Below are positions 16,881 through 24,269 of a DNA stretch of 64,000 bases, in pieces. Every line of letters starts with the position of its first letter. Within the stretch, counting starts at the first letter, position 1. The DNA is taken from positions 124,001 through 188,000 of IMG/VR virus record IMGVR_UViG_3300033153_015063. One strand, 5' to 3'. The notes beneath the pieces are model-generated. The model had not been told where the DNA came from. It searched no databases and saw nothing but the letters and a program-made list of their open reading frames with translations. The stretch comes from a virus. A program made the position numbers and the translations under genes.

Positions 16881-17596
16881 CAGAACCCTCCCAGGCTAAC
16901 TTTCTCACCATTCAACAAAGCGGTAAGGTTTTCATTGTCGGATTCTTCGGGTTCAGGTTCTGGCTCAGGTTCGGGTTCCACCACCACGTAGTGAATACGA
17001 TAGTACCCTCCATGATGTCCAGGAAGGTTATCTACTCCGAGGACCCGTGCCGTCTCTGATGTGGCATTGTGCCACCCATCCTGAGGATGAAACGTATGAC
17101 CTCCATGTTCCTTTGGGGACCCCCAGTACCCTTCTCGTATTGCACGATTGGTCGGGGCACCAAAGGTGAAGGTCTGTACCTCGACCTCAGGCAGGTCTTT
17201 CAGAAGTGCTTCCCGCTCATTAATACGGGCAGAGAACTTTGGTCCATGTTCTCCGAAGTATTCCTTCACAGAATCGAGCTCAACGTATTGGCCGCTGAGC
17301 TCGACCACCTTACTCTGGACCTCTACCCAGCGACAGATGTCAGGCCAGAGTGGATTGTGGAGGTTGGGGCAGATGACCAGATGCCCTACTCCACCTGCGA
17401 GCTGGATAGTGTAGGTGGTATTGGACCACTGTCCACTCTTCACAAAATTTGTGGCAATCACGACGTACAGCTTATTGATACTCTCCCCTGAGAAGGTAAT
17501 CATCTCACCGTCTCTGATAAGGGCAAGATGGGGGTAGCGGCCACCATTACGACGGCCATCGTTGTAGGTTAGATGCTTCCCATCAATATCATCCAT
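16880..17596 (-). CDS. Unknown protein with a PEPEPEPEP linker
   Basis: 238 residues from the ATG at 17596 (GTG at 17599 possible; GGTGATG upstream). A globular domain of about 205 residues (MITFSGESINKLYVV, TTYTIQLAGGVGHLVICP) is followed by a rigid VVEPEPEPEPEPEE linker and a short tail ending VSLGGF. The linker may hold the tail as a docking peptide. It heads an operon under a conserved operator-promoter. Confidence 0.6.
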   Translation of the reverse strand: MDDIDGKHLTYNDGRRNGGRYPHLALIRDGEMITFSGESINKLYVVIATNFVKSGQWSNTTYTIQLAGGVGHLVICPNLHNPLWPDICRWVEVQSKVVELSGQYVELDSVKEYFGEHGPKFSARINEREALLKDLPEVEVQTFTFGAPTNRAIREGYWGSPKEHGGHTFHPQDGWHNATSETARVLGVDNLPGHHGGYYRIHYVVVEPEPEPEPEPEESDNENLTALLNGEKVSLGGF

Positions 17597-17630
17597 CACA
17601 TCACCTGTTTACCTTAATCGAGAAACCGAG

Positions 17631-17669
17631 TTTATATAGTTTCAGACTCTTCAACCGTAAAAAGCGTAA
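17631..17669 (-). promoter_or_regulatory. Conserved operator-promoter, copy 4
   Basis: Plus strand: TTTATATAGTTTCAG, 12 nt after the TATA AACCGTAAAAAGCGTAA. Drives the gene starting at 17596. Confidence 0.8.
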
Positions 17670-17706
17670 CAGCATAAAAGTTCTTATCGAGGAAGAATGA
17701 TAGGTG

Positions 17707-17961
17707 ATGAAGATGGCACTGTCACACTCTCGACGTAGGCAAGATAGACTACTCATCCGTCGCCGCATCAAACGGGTCTATCGTGTCTGGCATGAGACCG
17801 ACCCCGATGAGACACGTTACCTTGCAGAATCTGGCCGTCTCTCCAAATGGAACATGGTTTGTTCCTGCTTCATGTGTCGAGATGAGAAGTATCGAGATTC
17901 CCGTCGGTTGCAGGACCACCGGGAATCTCTCGTTGAGATTGAGGAAGTTCTGGGTCATTAG
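17707..17961 (+). CDS. Small CSCxxC protein of a family common in phages and bacteria
   Basis: 84 residues. Basic N-terminus (SRRRQDRLLIRRRIKRVYR) and the core RLSKWNMVCSCFMCRDEKY, which matches a widespread small-protein family with the pattern RLxKxxxxCSCxMC. Two cysteines plus CRDEKY suggest metal or RNA binding. A CATAAAAG box lies about 27 nt upstream of the ATG. The 3' end overlaps the convergent zinc-ribbon gene by 4 bp. Confidence 0.6.
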   Translation: MKMALSHSRRRQDRLLIRRRIKRVYRVWHETDPDETRYLAESGRLSKWNMVCSCFMCRDEKYRDSRRLQDHRESLVEIEEVLGH

Positions 17962-18485
17962 GCACGTTTCTTTAATACTAAACCCTTTTTTCCTTTTTCG
18001 ATTTTGGTGAAATGGTGGCCGCACTCACATCTGTAGTTACTGTGTTTATACTTTTTTGTTCTTACACTGTAGGAATTTGAAGTGTACCTTGCTTGTTTTT
18101 TACATTTGGGGCATTTTACTGAACCTGTGTTCTTGCCTTTAACTGATTGCACCTTTTTACCTCTACCAACAGACCGTACTTTATTATTACTAATAGACTG
18201 TGCTGACCTTGTTTCAAGAGACGTTATTCGGTTTTCCATCTCTTCGATAAAGGTTAATAGGTCGAACGAACCGAACTCCTGAACGAAGTCGTTATAGTGA
18301 CGTTGGTCATCGAGCGGGATGTTCCCTAACAATACTCTCATCTCATTCACTCTTGTGCGGCCGTTAAAATGTTCATTAAGAAGATAACAAAGTTCTTCCT
18401 GTATTAAAGATACCCTTTCGGGTGAACAGTAGATAAATTTTGCCACCAGACGGTCAAGAACGTTTCGAGGGATTCCTTCACTCAT
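17958..18485 (-). CDS. Probable ParA partner with C-terminal zinc ribbon
   Basis: 175 residues from MSEGIPRNVLDRLVA; its ATG overlaps the ParA stop by 8 nt (ATGAGTGA), the usual arrangement for a partition cassette's second gene. The N-terminal 120 residues are helical, followed by a basic linker and a zinc ribbon CPKCKKQ and CECGHHFTK with a KGKKG tail. It is not a recognisable ParB; by position it may bind the inverted repeat upstream of parA. That is inference. Confidence 0.55.
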   Translation of the reverse strand: MSEGIPRNVLDRLVAKFIYCSPERVSLIQEELCYLLNEHFNGRTRVNEMRVLLGNIPLDDQRHYNDFVQEFGSFDLLTFIEEMENRITSLETRSAQSISNNKVRSVGRGKKVQSVKGKNTGSVKCPKCKKQARYTSNSYSVRTKKYKHSNYRCECGHHFTKIEKGKKGLVLKKRA

Positions 18486-19596
18486 CCTTTTCACCCTTTT
18501 CAGATGAAAAGGGGTTTTTGAATTGTATTTTTTTAGCGTATCTGATGCCTCCCTGCACCTCTTTTTCTCGAAGTTCCTCGATAGCGTGTTTGTAAAGTCT
18601 CTCTCTTTCCTGGGTGTAACACTCAAAGAAGTTGGATCGGCTATTACCATTCCACCGTTCAAAAATATCTCTGGCGACATTTTCATACTCACCATCAGGG
18701 TCAAAACCCCGATACATCAGAGGGGTGCTATAGGACCGCTTCATGGCTATGGTTTCTCTGACACCATGTTCGCAGACGAACTCAGGGAATACCTCGATGG
18801 CCTTCTTGTAGATAAGGTTCGAGGTGAGTTTGGTCCCTCTTTTCTGTGGTTGCCACTTCGTCATTACCAAAGTGATGTTGGCCTGGTCTGGACCGATACC
18901 CTCAGCTCGAAGGTCTGCGATGAGGTCACCGATTTGTTCGAACGCTTCTAGGCCATCGAAGGGGACTATGATTTCATCAACCACAGAGCTGACCAGCTTG
19001 TGTAGATCATTCCGGGACGGACCAGTGTCGAAGATGATGAGGTCGAAGTAATAAGCAAACTCGTTAATCAAGTCTTTGAACCACTCATAGTTACGTGCTT
19101 TGTACTCGATGGCTTGACGGCTCTGGACAGCACGGAGAAGTTCAGGGCCACCGGCTGGGATGAGGGCGAACTCGATGCCCTTGTTCTTCACACACGCAGC
19201 GTGTATCATGTTCTTCTTGGCCTCTTCACGGATTTTCGGGGGGTTCTGCAGTAGCCAGTGAAGGAAAGTTCCAGTCCCCTCCATTTCTTCCTTAACCTTC
19301 CACCCCAACATCTTCGAGAGGCTGTTTTGTTCGTCCATGTCTACATAGAGTACACGGTAGATCCCTTCCAGTGTCCGACTTGTTGATAGTATCTTGGCCG
19401 CATAGGCACCAAGGGCCGCTGCAGTCATAGTCTTGGCACAACCACCCTTCTCGTTTTCAACACTCACCAACAGGGCTCTTTCTGGTTTCCGAAGATAGGC
19501 CCTCGTCTGCCGCCAATACATATCATCGCTGAGTGGGAACTCAGCGAGGGTTCTCTGCCCTTCCCTTTTTCCCTTTTGGGGACCTTTACGTTTCAT
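18478..19596 (-). CDS. parA: ParA-family partition ATPase
   Basis: 372 residues. Deviant Walker A near residue 47 (VENEKGGCAKTMTAAAL), Walker A' VLYVDMDEQNSLSKMLG near 95, and switch II LIIFDTGPSRNDLHKL near 200 are all present, the full ParA/Soj set. An N-terminal extension of about 40 residues precedes the ATPase. The ATG at 19596 is embedded in one arm of a perfect 16-bp inverted repeat (19595-19610 and 19749-19764), a good candidate for autoregulation and/or the centromere. Presence of parA supports a low-copy replicon. Confidence 0.85.
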   Translation of the reverse strand: MKRKGPQKGKREGQRTLAEFPLSDDMYWRQTRAYLRKPERALLVSVENEKGGCAKTMTAAALGAYAAKILSTSRTLEGIYRVLYVDMDEQNSLSKMLGWKVKEEMEGTGTFLHWLLQNPPKIREEAKKNMIHAACVKNKGIEFALIPAGGPELLRAVQSRQAIEYKARNYEWFKDLINEFAYYFDLIIFDTGPSRNDLHKLVSSVVDEIIVPFDGLEAFEQIGDLIADLRAEGIGPDQANITLVMTKWQPQKRGTKLTSNLIYKKAIEVFPEFVCEHGVRETIAMKRSYSTPLMYRGFDPDGEYENVARDIFERWNGNSRSNFFECYTQERERLYKHAIEELREKEVQGGIRYAKKIQFKNPFSSEKGEKDE

Positions 19597-19764
19597 TTGA
19601 TGTCACAACCTACCATCAACGCCTGATAGGAGCTGATAGCGGGAGTTTTAGGGATGCTGGGGTTAATAAATCTTTTGAGAAAACTCCCACGAATCTGTGC
19701 TTAACAGAGAAAGTTAGAGGGTAATGGAGAAGGGAAGAGGAGGGATTTGGTTGTGACATCAAAT
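19595..19764. repeat. parA-upstream inverted repeats (candidate parS/operator)
   Basis: ATTTGATGTCACAACC (19595-19610) is repeated exactly in inverted form at 19749-19764. Nested inside is a second exact pair, GGGAGTTTT (19641-19649) and AAAACTCCC (19680-19688). The 150-bp region has no gene, so it most likely holds the parA promoter and partition site. Confidence 0.6.
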
Positions 19765-19825
19765 ACTTCGTTCCCTTCACGATTCATAGATGGATTTGAG
19801 TATAAAAGATTTGCTACGTGCTACT

Positions 19826-20443
19826 TTATAGATCCTCGGCCAGAAGTCTATCCTCTTGGCTTTCATCTACGGGAAATGGGTTCTCGTCTTTCTTACGGAA
19901 ACCGGTAGGGAAACCACATTGGATAGTAGGATTATCGAAGGCGAAGGTGATGGCTATGACTCTCACGATATGAAGGTTATCAGGCCTGTCGAGCTCGATG
20001 CCACCGAAGTGATCTTTCAACATCATTGAATAGAAATTGACACCGCAACCTTCGGCACCGAAGATAACTCTGCACCATCCGAATGTCTTTTCACACTCTA
20101 TCCACAGTGCTTTTCGTAGTCGTGGTTGCCAGTAGAGTAAGTTTCGTAGGCGGGCCCTCGACCAGTCTGGGTGAACGTCCATCATCCTCCTTTCCCAATC
20201 ATCAATATCCCACTCGACCCAGGCAACGTAAACGTCGGCGTCAGGATGTTCTACCCATTTTACAATTTCTTCCTTGAGTCCTGGCCGAAAGAACCTACAT
20301 GGTTTTGAGATGTTTTTGCATCCTTTTGGATGCCTGGGGTAAGGCATCTTACACCACTCAACTATGGTTTTCATCGGGTCGAAGTCGATGAGGTCAACGT
20401 TGTTGACGACGGTAAATACGAAATCATAGTCCCCGAGTTCCAT
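19826..20443 (-). CDS. Predicted metal-binding protein of a phage-type family (DUF2284-like)
   Basis: 205 residues. Signature MPYPRHPKGCKNISKPCRFF, then AWVEWDIDDWERRM, LLYWQPRLRKAL and WCRVIFGAEGCGVN, which follow the pattern of a protein family seen in phages and bacteria (PYPGHPKGCPN...C, WQP, GVN). Several cysteines probably bind metal. A GTTTATAAAG box lies about 25 nt upstream. Function of the family is not known to me. Confidence 0.6.
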   Translation of the reverse strand: MELGDYDFVFTVVNNVDLIDFDPMKTIVEWCKMPYPRHPKGCKNISKPCRFFRPGLKEEIVKWVEHPDADVYVAWVEWDIDDWERRMMDVHPDWSRARLRNLLYWQPRLRKALWIECEKTFGWCRVIFGAEGCGVNFYSMMLKDHFGGIELDRPDNLHIVRVIAITFAFDNPTIQCGFPTGFRKKDENPFPVDESQEDRLLAEDL

Positions 20444-20508
20444 GAGACTACAAGGAAAGAATGAGTTTATAAAGAGGGTGGGTGGCTGCGAAGTGATGTA
20501 GGTCTCTT

Positions 20509-20799
20509 TCAGATAAACTCAAAGTCCTTTCCAGTTACATTTTGTAGGATTTCAGACGAACGTTCTATCACCTGTAGTCTATCCAACCCTTTCTTGTCCC
20601 AGGTGGTGATAAGTGCGATTGCAATGTCACTACCGAGCCACGTTTCGAGCTCTATTTCATGGACCAGGGCATTTGGAAGACCAATCACTACTGTAAAATG
20701 GCCTGTCGATGTTATAATGATTTCTACCCGGTGGCCCAAATCGGAGTTGTAGAGGCCGCTTACCCTGAGTTTACCAATCGTCTGGCTCAGGTGTGTCAC
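20509..20799 (-). CDS. Small hypothetical protein
   Basis: About 96 residues from a GTG at 20799 that overlaps the end of the zinc-finger gene upstream; the frame is open further to 20949 but that part shadows the neighbour. Alternating beta pattern (GHRVEIIITSTGHFTVVIGL), ends GKDFEFI. Unknown. Confidence 0.45.
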   Translation of the reverse strand: MTHLSQTIGKLRVSGLYNSDLGHRVEIIITSTGHFTVVIGLPNALVHEIELETWLGSDIAIALITTWDKKGLDRLQVIERSSEILQNVTGKDFEFI

Positions 20800-21222
20800 A
20801 TTCCCAACACAGCCAATTTCCCAGCCATGATGTAGAACCGTAGAGTGCCTCGTTCCCACACTTCGCACAGGTCTTTGGTTCGTCCCGGATGTAATAACCA
20901 TCCTCCGCCTTATTGGAGACCAGATGGGGGTAGCGGGACCGGACGGCATCCACCTTCAGTTGACGCTGACGCCGATTCTTCTGACGGGATATCTCCTGAC
21001 ACTCTGGGCACATCCCTGTGGATGGGGCGAGGTCTTCATCAAACCCAGGTTCGAGGGTCTTTTCACACTCATCGCAGAACCCAGGTGAGAGCTCCCCGGA
21101 ACGGATCGCCATCAGACGGGCGGCCATCTCCTCTTCCTTCGTTCGCTTCTGGTTTCGGTTGACCTCGACAGCCCAATCACGGGCCTCTTCGCCTCCTCCT
21201 GACCAATCTGTTCATCACACAT
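20771..21222 (-). CDS. DksA/TraR-like zinc protein with an apparent frameshift
   Basis: The clear C-terminal part (118 residues from 21127) has AARLMAIRSGELSPGFCDEC then CPECQEISRQKNRRQ and a second CAKCGN...CWEC site, like DksA/TraR zinc-finger proteins that touch RNA polymerase in bacteria and phages. The expected N-terminus starts at ATG 21222 (MCDEQIGQEEA) right at the operator-driven start, but the frame must shift by one base near 21190 to reach EARDWAVEVNRNQKRTKEEE. So the gene is frameshifted, or the sequence has an indel. Confidence 0.55.
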
Positions 21223-21247
21223 CACCTACTCTTACCTGACCTCTTGT

Positions 21248-21287
21248 CTTTATATACTTTCGGATAGTTTAACTGTAAAAAGCGTAA
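21248..21287 (-). promoter_or_regulatory. Conserved operator-promoter, copy 5
   Basis: Plus strand: CTTTATATACTTTCGG, then AACTGTAAAAAGCGTAA. Drives the DksA/TraR-like gene (start 21222, with AGGTGATG before it). Confidence 0.8.
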
Positions 21288-21293
21288 TAGAAT

Positions 21294-21521
21294 CTACACA
21301 TAACCTACTGCATTCCAAATTATAAATTTGCCCCTCCCCCGGTTCATACCAGTGGAGAGCTCTCCAACCTGCCCACCAAGGAGACCTTCGGATTCCATCT
21401 TTTTGAGTAGACGATAAGTCTTTCTTTTATCTATCCCAAACTCTTCGGCAATCTCTTCTGTGTCTGTAAATGGGTTATCTTTCAGGAACCCATAGATTAG
21501 TGTTTTTAATTCCTTAGTCAT
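21294..21521 (-). CDS. Winged-helix DNA-binding protein
   Basis: 75 residues from MTKELKTLIYGFL. Helix-turn-helix DTEEIAEEFGIDKRKTYRLL followed by KKMESEGLL and a GRGKFIIW wing, the pattern of MarR/ArsR-like winged helices. It is the only short regulator in the window directly under its own conserved operator-promoter, so it is one candidate for the shared regulator. That assignment is inference. Confidence 0.7.
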   Translation of the reverse strand: MTKELKTLIYGFLKDNPFTDTEEIAEEFGIDKRKTYRLLKKMESEGLLGGQVGELSTGMNRGRGKFIIWNAVGYV

Positions 21522-21587
21522 TGTTATCAACTCATTATTCTATGATGCTTCATATCAACAGTTATAACTCTTACTTGTTATTACGCT

Positions 21588-21625
21588 TTATATACTTTTG
21601 GTACGGTTAACAGTAAAAAGCGTAA
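21588..21625 (-). promoter_or_regulatory. Conserved operator-promoter, copy 6
   Basis: Plus strand: TTACGCTTTATATACTTTTGG, then AACAGTAAAAAGCGTAA. Unusually, TTACGC also abuts the TATA box, giving two opposed copies of the core around it, as at the 2909 promoter. Drives the winged-helix gene at 21521 with a leader of about 45 nt. Confidence 0.75.
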
Positions 21626-21683
21626 TTCGACAAGTTTTTAAACATAACCCATATAGATGATATTGATAGAAAAATGCAACAAC

Positions 21684-22745
21684 TTAAAATTTTCCTAGTA
21701 CAAATTCTGTGATACCTTCACGTTCTGTTGAGCGTAGTCTGGGTCCAATTGATGTCTCAAAGGCCGTTCTGATATCGTATTTTATGCATTTAGTAGCCCA
21801 GTGGATGAGACGCCTTGTTGAGATGATTGAGAGTATCTCAAAGTGTTTTCTGTCGTCTCGTTGACTCGTCGCAGCCTCAACCATCTTCCTGACGATATCC
21901 TCCTCGTTGTAACCACTCTTCTCCATGATTACCTGGATCTCTTCCTCGGCTGGGAGATAGTCCATGTTGATTACAGTCTCGAAGCGATCTTTATCGGCTT
22001 CGCTGAGTTCTTTTCCCATCATCTTATATGCGATGTCCTCAGGTGGGTTCATGGTCCCGATGAAGAGAAAGTTAGGATGAGCTGGTATCTTTGTACCATC
22101 TTTTTCAATGAGTGTCAATGAACGTTCCTCGTCAAGCAGTGACCTGAGTGCAAACATTACCTCGCTGTCGGCTGCGTTGATTTCATCGGCCATGAACCAG
22201 TAACCTTTCTCCAACGCTATTACAAGTAGTCCGTCTACCCAGACCGTCTGGTTATCTTTTACTGTCCATCGGCCTACCAGGTCTTCAGCACTTATTCTTT
22301 TTGAGAAATTGACTCTTATCAACCCTCTGTTTGTGTAAGAACATACATTACGTATCAGACTGGTTTTTCCACAACCAGATGGGCCAACAATAAGAATATT
22401 CTCTCTGTTCTCGGAAGCATCTCTTATCACCTCGATGTATGTGACCGGCAACTTCCTTCCATTGGACTGAACGTTAGTATCGCTATAGCTCACTTTTTCT
22501 GGAGTATGTTCGTTTCTTTTTGGTAGAACAGTGAAACCCTTCCACATTTTACCTTTATTTTTCTTTAATAAACCCACAAATGTAGTACCTTTCTTCTTAT
22601 AGACTCTTATACGTTTATCATTATGAATTTCGTCTTCAATTTTCTCTCTCTCACCACCACATTCGTTGATGATATATTCAATGAAAAGGGATAACTTCTG
22701 GTCTCCGTTAGCCTGTAGTTTTTCAATTACTTCTTTTTTTAACAT
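21684..22745 (-). CDS. MoxR-type AAA+ ATPase
   Basis: 353 residues. Walker A LIVGPSGCGKTSLIR (near residue 120), Walker B GYWFMADEINAADSEV, sensor 1 FLFIGTMNPPEDIAY, an arginine-finger region DRFETVINMDYLP and a C-terminal STRRLIHWA lid. This is the MoxR/CbbQ/dynein-related AAA_5 class, which remodels partners together with VWA-domain proteins. VWA proteins are encoded at 10283 (CobT-like) and 48573 (Ro60). The start overlaps the upstream gene by 23 bp. Confidence 0.8.
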   Translation of the reverse strand: MLKKEVIEKLQANGDQKLSLFIEYIINECGGEREKIEDEIHNDKRIRVYKKKGTTFVGLLKKNKGKMWKGFTVLPKRNEHTPEKVSYSDTNVQSNGRKLPVTYIEVIRDASENRENILIVGPSGCGKTSLIRNVCSYTNRGLIRVNFSKRISAEDLVGRWTVKDNQTVWVDGLLVIALEKGYWFMADEINAADSEVMFALRSLLDEERSLTLIEKDGTKIPAHPNFLFIGTMNPPEDIAYKMMGKELSEADKDRFETVINMDYLPAEEEIQVIMEKSGYNEEDIVRKMVEAATSQRDDRKHFEILSIISTRRLIHWATKCIKYDIRTAFETSIGPRLRSTEREGITEFVLGKF

Positions 22746-23172
22746 TTTTATCTCCGTCTATTTCTTTATACCATGCATCAGAAGGGGTGTCGGCCAACCA
22801 CTCATAAGTGAATTTTACCTCACCTGGCCTATCTGGGTCTTGTTCTGGGATCTTTTTATATACCATTTGTTGAGAGTGTAGTGTGTATTCATATCCTCTA
22901 TTTTTAATCTCGAATAACTTATTCATGTAATCAGATTGGCGTGGTATGAATAGACATAACTCCAGAATCTCAGGTAGTGCTAGTTGAATCCATTTAGCCC
23001 ATAACATACAAGGAACCGGGTTCAACGAGGCTATTGTGACACCTGCTATCTCACCGAGATAAATACCTTCTTTACCTGCGAAGAGTAGTCTATCCTCTGG
23101 TTCCCACTCGTGACCAGGGTACTCCTTCTTATACCTTTCAGCGGTCTCTATTATCCATGAATTTATCAACAT
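22723..23172 (-). CDS. Unknown protein
   Basis: 149 residues from MLINSWIIETAERYK. Alpha/beta composition with no known motif; overlaps both neighbours, so it is in an operon with the MoxR ATPase and the HTH protein. Confidence 0.5.
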   Translation of the reverse strand: MLINSWIIETAERYKKEYPGHEWEPEDRLLFAGKEGIYLGEIAGVTIASLNPVPCMLWAKWIQLALPEILELCLFIPRQSDYMNKLFEIKNRGYEYTLHSQQMVYKKIPEQDPDRPGEVKFTYEWLADTPSDAWYKEIDGDKNVKKRSN

Positions 23173-23371
23173 ACACAGCACCCTTAACTTTATACATCGT
23201 AACTCTGTTACTCTGAAATATCTTTACCAATTCCCCTTCATAACACATCTTTTCAAGAATCTTTGATGCTACATGACCAGAGATATTAAATCTCTTTTTA
23301 AGAGTTTTCGCTCTTATGATTGTGGTCTGGCCAAGGACCCAAGCCCTGACCTGGCTTCTATCACACTCCAT
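23138..23371 (-). CDS. Small helix-turn-helix protein
   Basis: 77 residues: TIIRAKTLKKRFNISGHVAS then KILEKMCYEGELVKI and a short beta wing, consistent with a winged helix. GGAGGAC precedes the ATG. Confidence 0.5.
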   Translation of the reverse strand: MECDRSQVRAWVLGQTTIIRAKTLKKRFNISGHVASKILEKMCYEGELVKIFQSNRVTMYKVKGAVYVDKFMDNRDR

Positions 23372-23415
23372 CTTCGTCCTCCATGAATCCTTTTTTCTTC
23401 AATCTTTCATGGTCA

Positions 23416-23859
23416 TCACGACCATTCGTCCTCGTCGATTTCCAATACACCTTCTATGACGTTGGCTTTCTGTCCCCACTTCAACTCAAGGTTAGAAACA
23501 AATATATTGAATTTGCTTTCCTTCTGTCCTATGGGTCTCTGAAGTTGGCAGTCCTTCGATGGAATATCTTTTTCACATTTACAACACCAGATATATCCTT
23601 CGAACTCGGACCACTGAATCTGTGAAGCACGATGACCTTCAGGACAAAGATAACCAAGTTCAGATGGTTCAAAAATTGGTGTCCCAGACTTTCCGTCCCA
23701 TCTTTTTGGTAAACCACACATCTCATCAGCGTGACAACCACCACATTTCCCACATACGATTGTGAGATGTCCACCTTCTTTTCCGCAGTAGAAACAATAT
23801 GGTTTTTTTGATGAACCAAACTTTGTTTCAGGCCTTCTCTTGTCCTCCTTTTCCATCAC
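23416..23859 (-). CDS. Cysteine-rich zinc-binding protein
   Basis: 147 residues. CFYCGKEGGHLTIVCGKCGG, then CPEGH and WCCKCEKDIPSKDC give at least two zinc sites of rubredoxin/zinc-ribbon style. No enzymatic motif. Unknown. Confidence 0.55.
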   Translation of the reverse strand: MMEKEDKRRPETKFGSSKKPYCFYCGKEGGHLTIVCGKCGGCHADEMCGLPKRWDGKSGTPIFEPSELGYLCPEGHRASQIQWSEFEGYIWCCKCEKDIPSKDCQLQRPIGQKESKFNIFVSNLELKWGQKANVIEGVLEIDEDEWS

Positions 23860-23867
23860 ATCATCTC

Positions 23868-24269
23868 CTACTTTTCTGGACCAGTTGTATGTTTTTTACA
23901 TCTTTTACAGAACGTTATCTTACCTGTAGTTTTCAGCTCACCACCACAATCAGGACAGGTATCACCAGAGTGACTTTCGGTTACCCCATCAACGATGATG
24001 TCTGATAGTAATCCATAGAGTGACATTTGTTCAGATGAAGATCCAACGTCGGAAAGTGTCCCAGAAAAAAATATTCTACTATATAGGCATCTCACTATTT
24101 CACAATATCCTTCTTCGAAGTAGCAATCTGTCTGCCTTTTTCCAGTCCAGTTCCTGATTGCATTAACCAGAGGGTCGTCTGGATGTTTTTTTAGCCACTC
24201 CTGGGTCTCTATTTTAACAAGTGTTCTATTGTCGGGAGAGTCTATGTCGACGTCGTTACTTTCCGTCAT
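23868..24269 (-). CDS. Protein with C-terminal zinc ribbon
   Basis: 133 residues; helical N-terminal 95 residues, then CPDCGGELKTTGKITFCKRC followed by KKHT, the ribbon type common in this element. Start overlaps the SNF2 stop by one base. Confidence 0.55.
   Translation of the reverse strand: MTESNDVDIDSPDNRTLVKIETQEWLKKHPDDPLVNAIRNWTGKRQTDCYFEEGYCEIVRCLYSRIFFSGTLSDVGSSSEQMSLYGLLSDIIVDGVTESHSGDTCPDCGGELKTTGKITFCKRCKKHTTGPEK

Noticed and set aside
23529-23819. 96-codon frame overlapping the 23416-23859 zinc protein
   Set aside because: Same strand, different frame, no cysteine pattern; a shadow.
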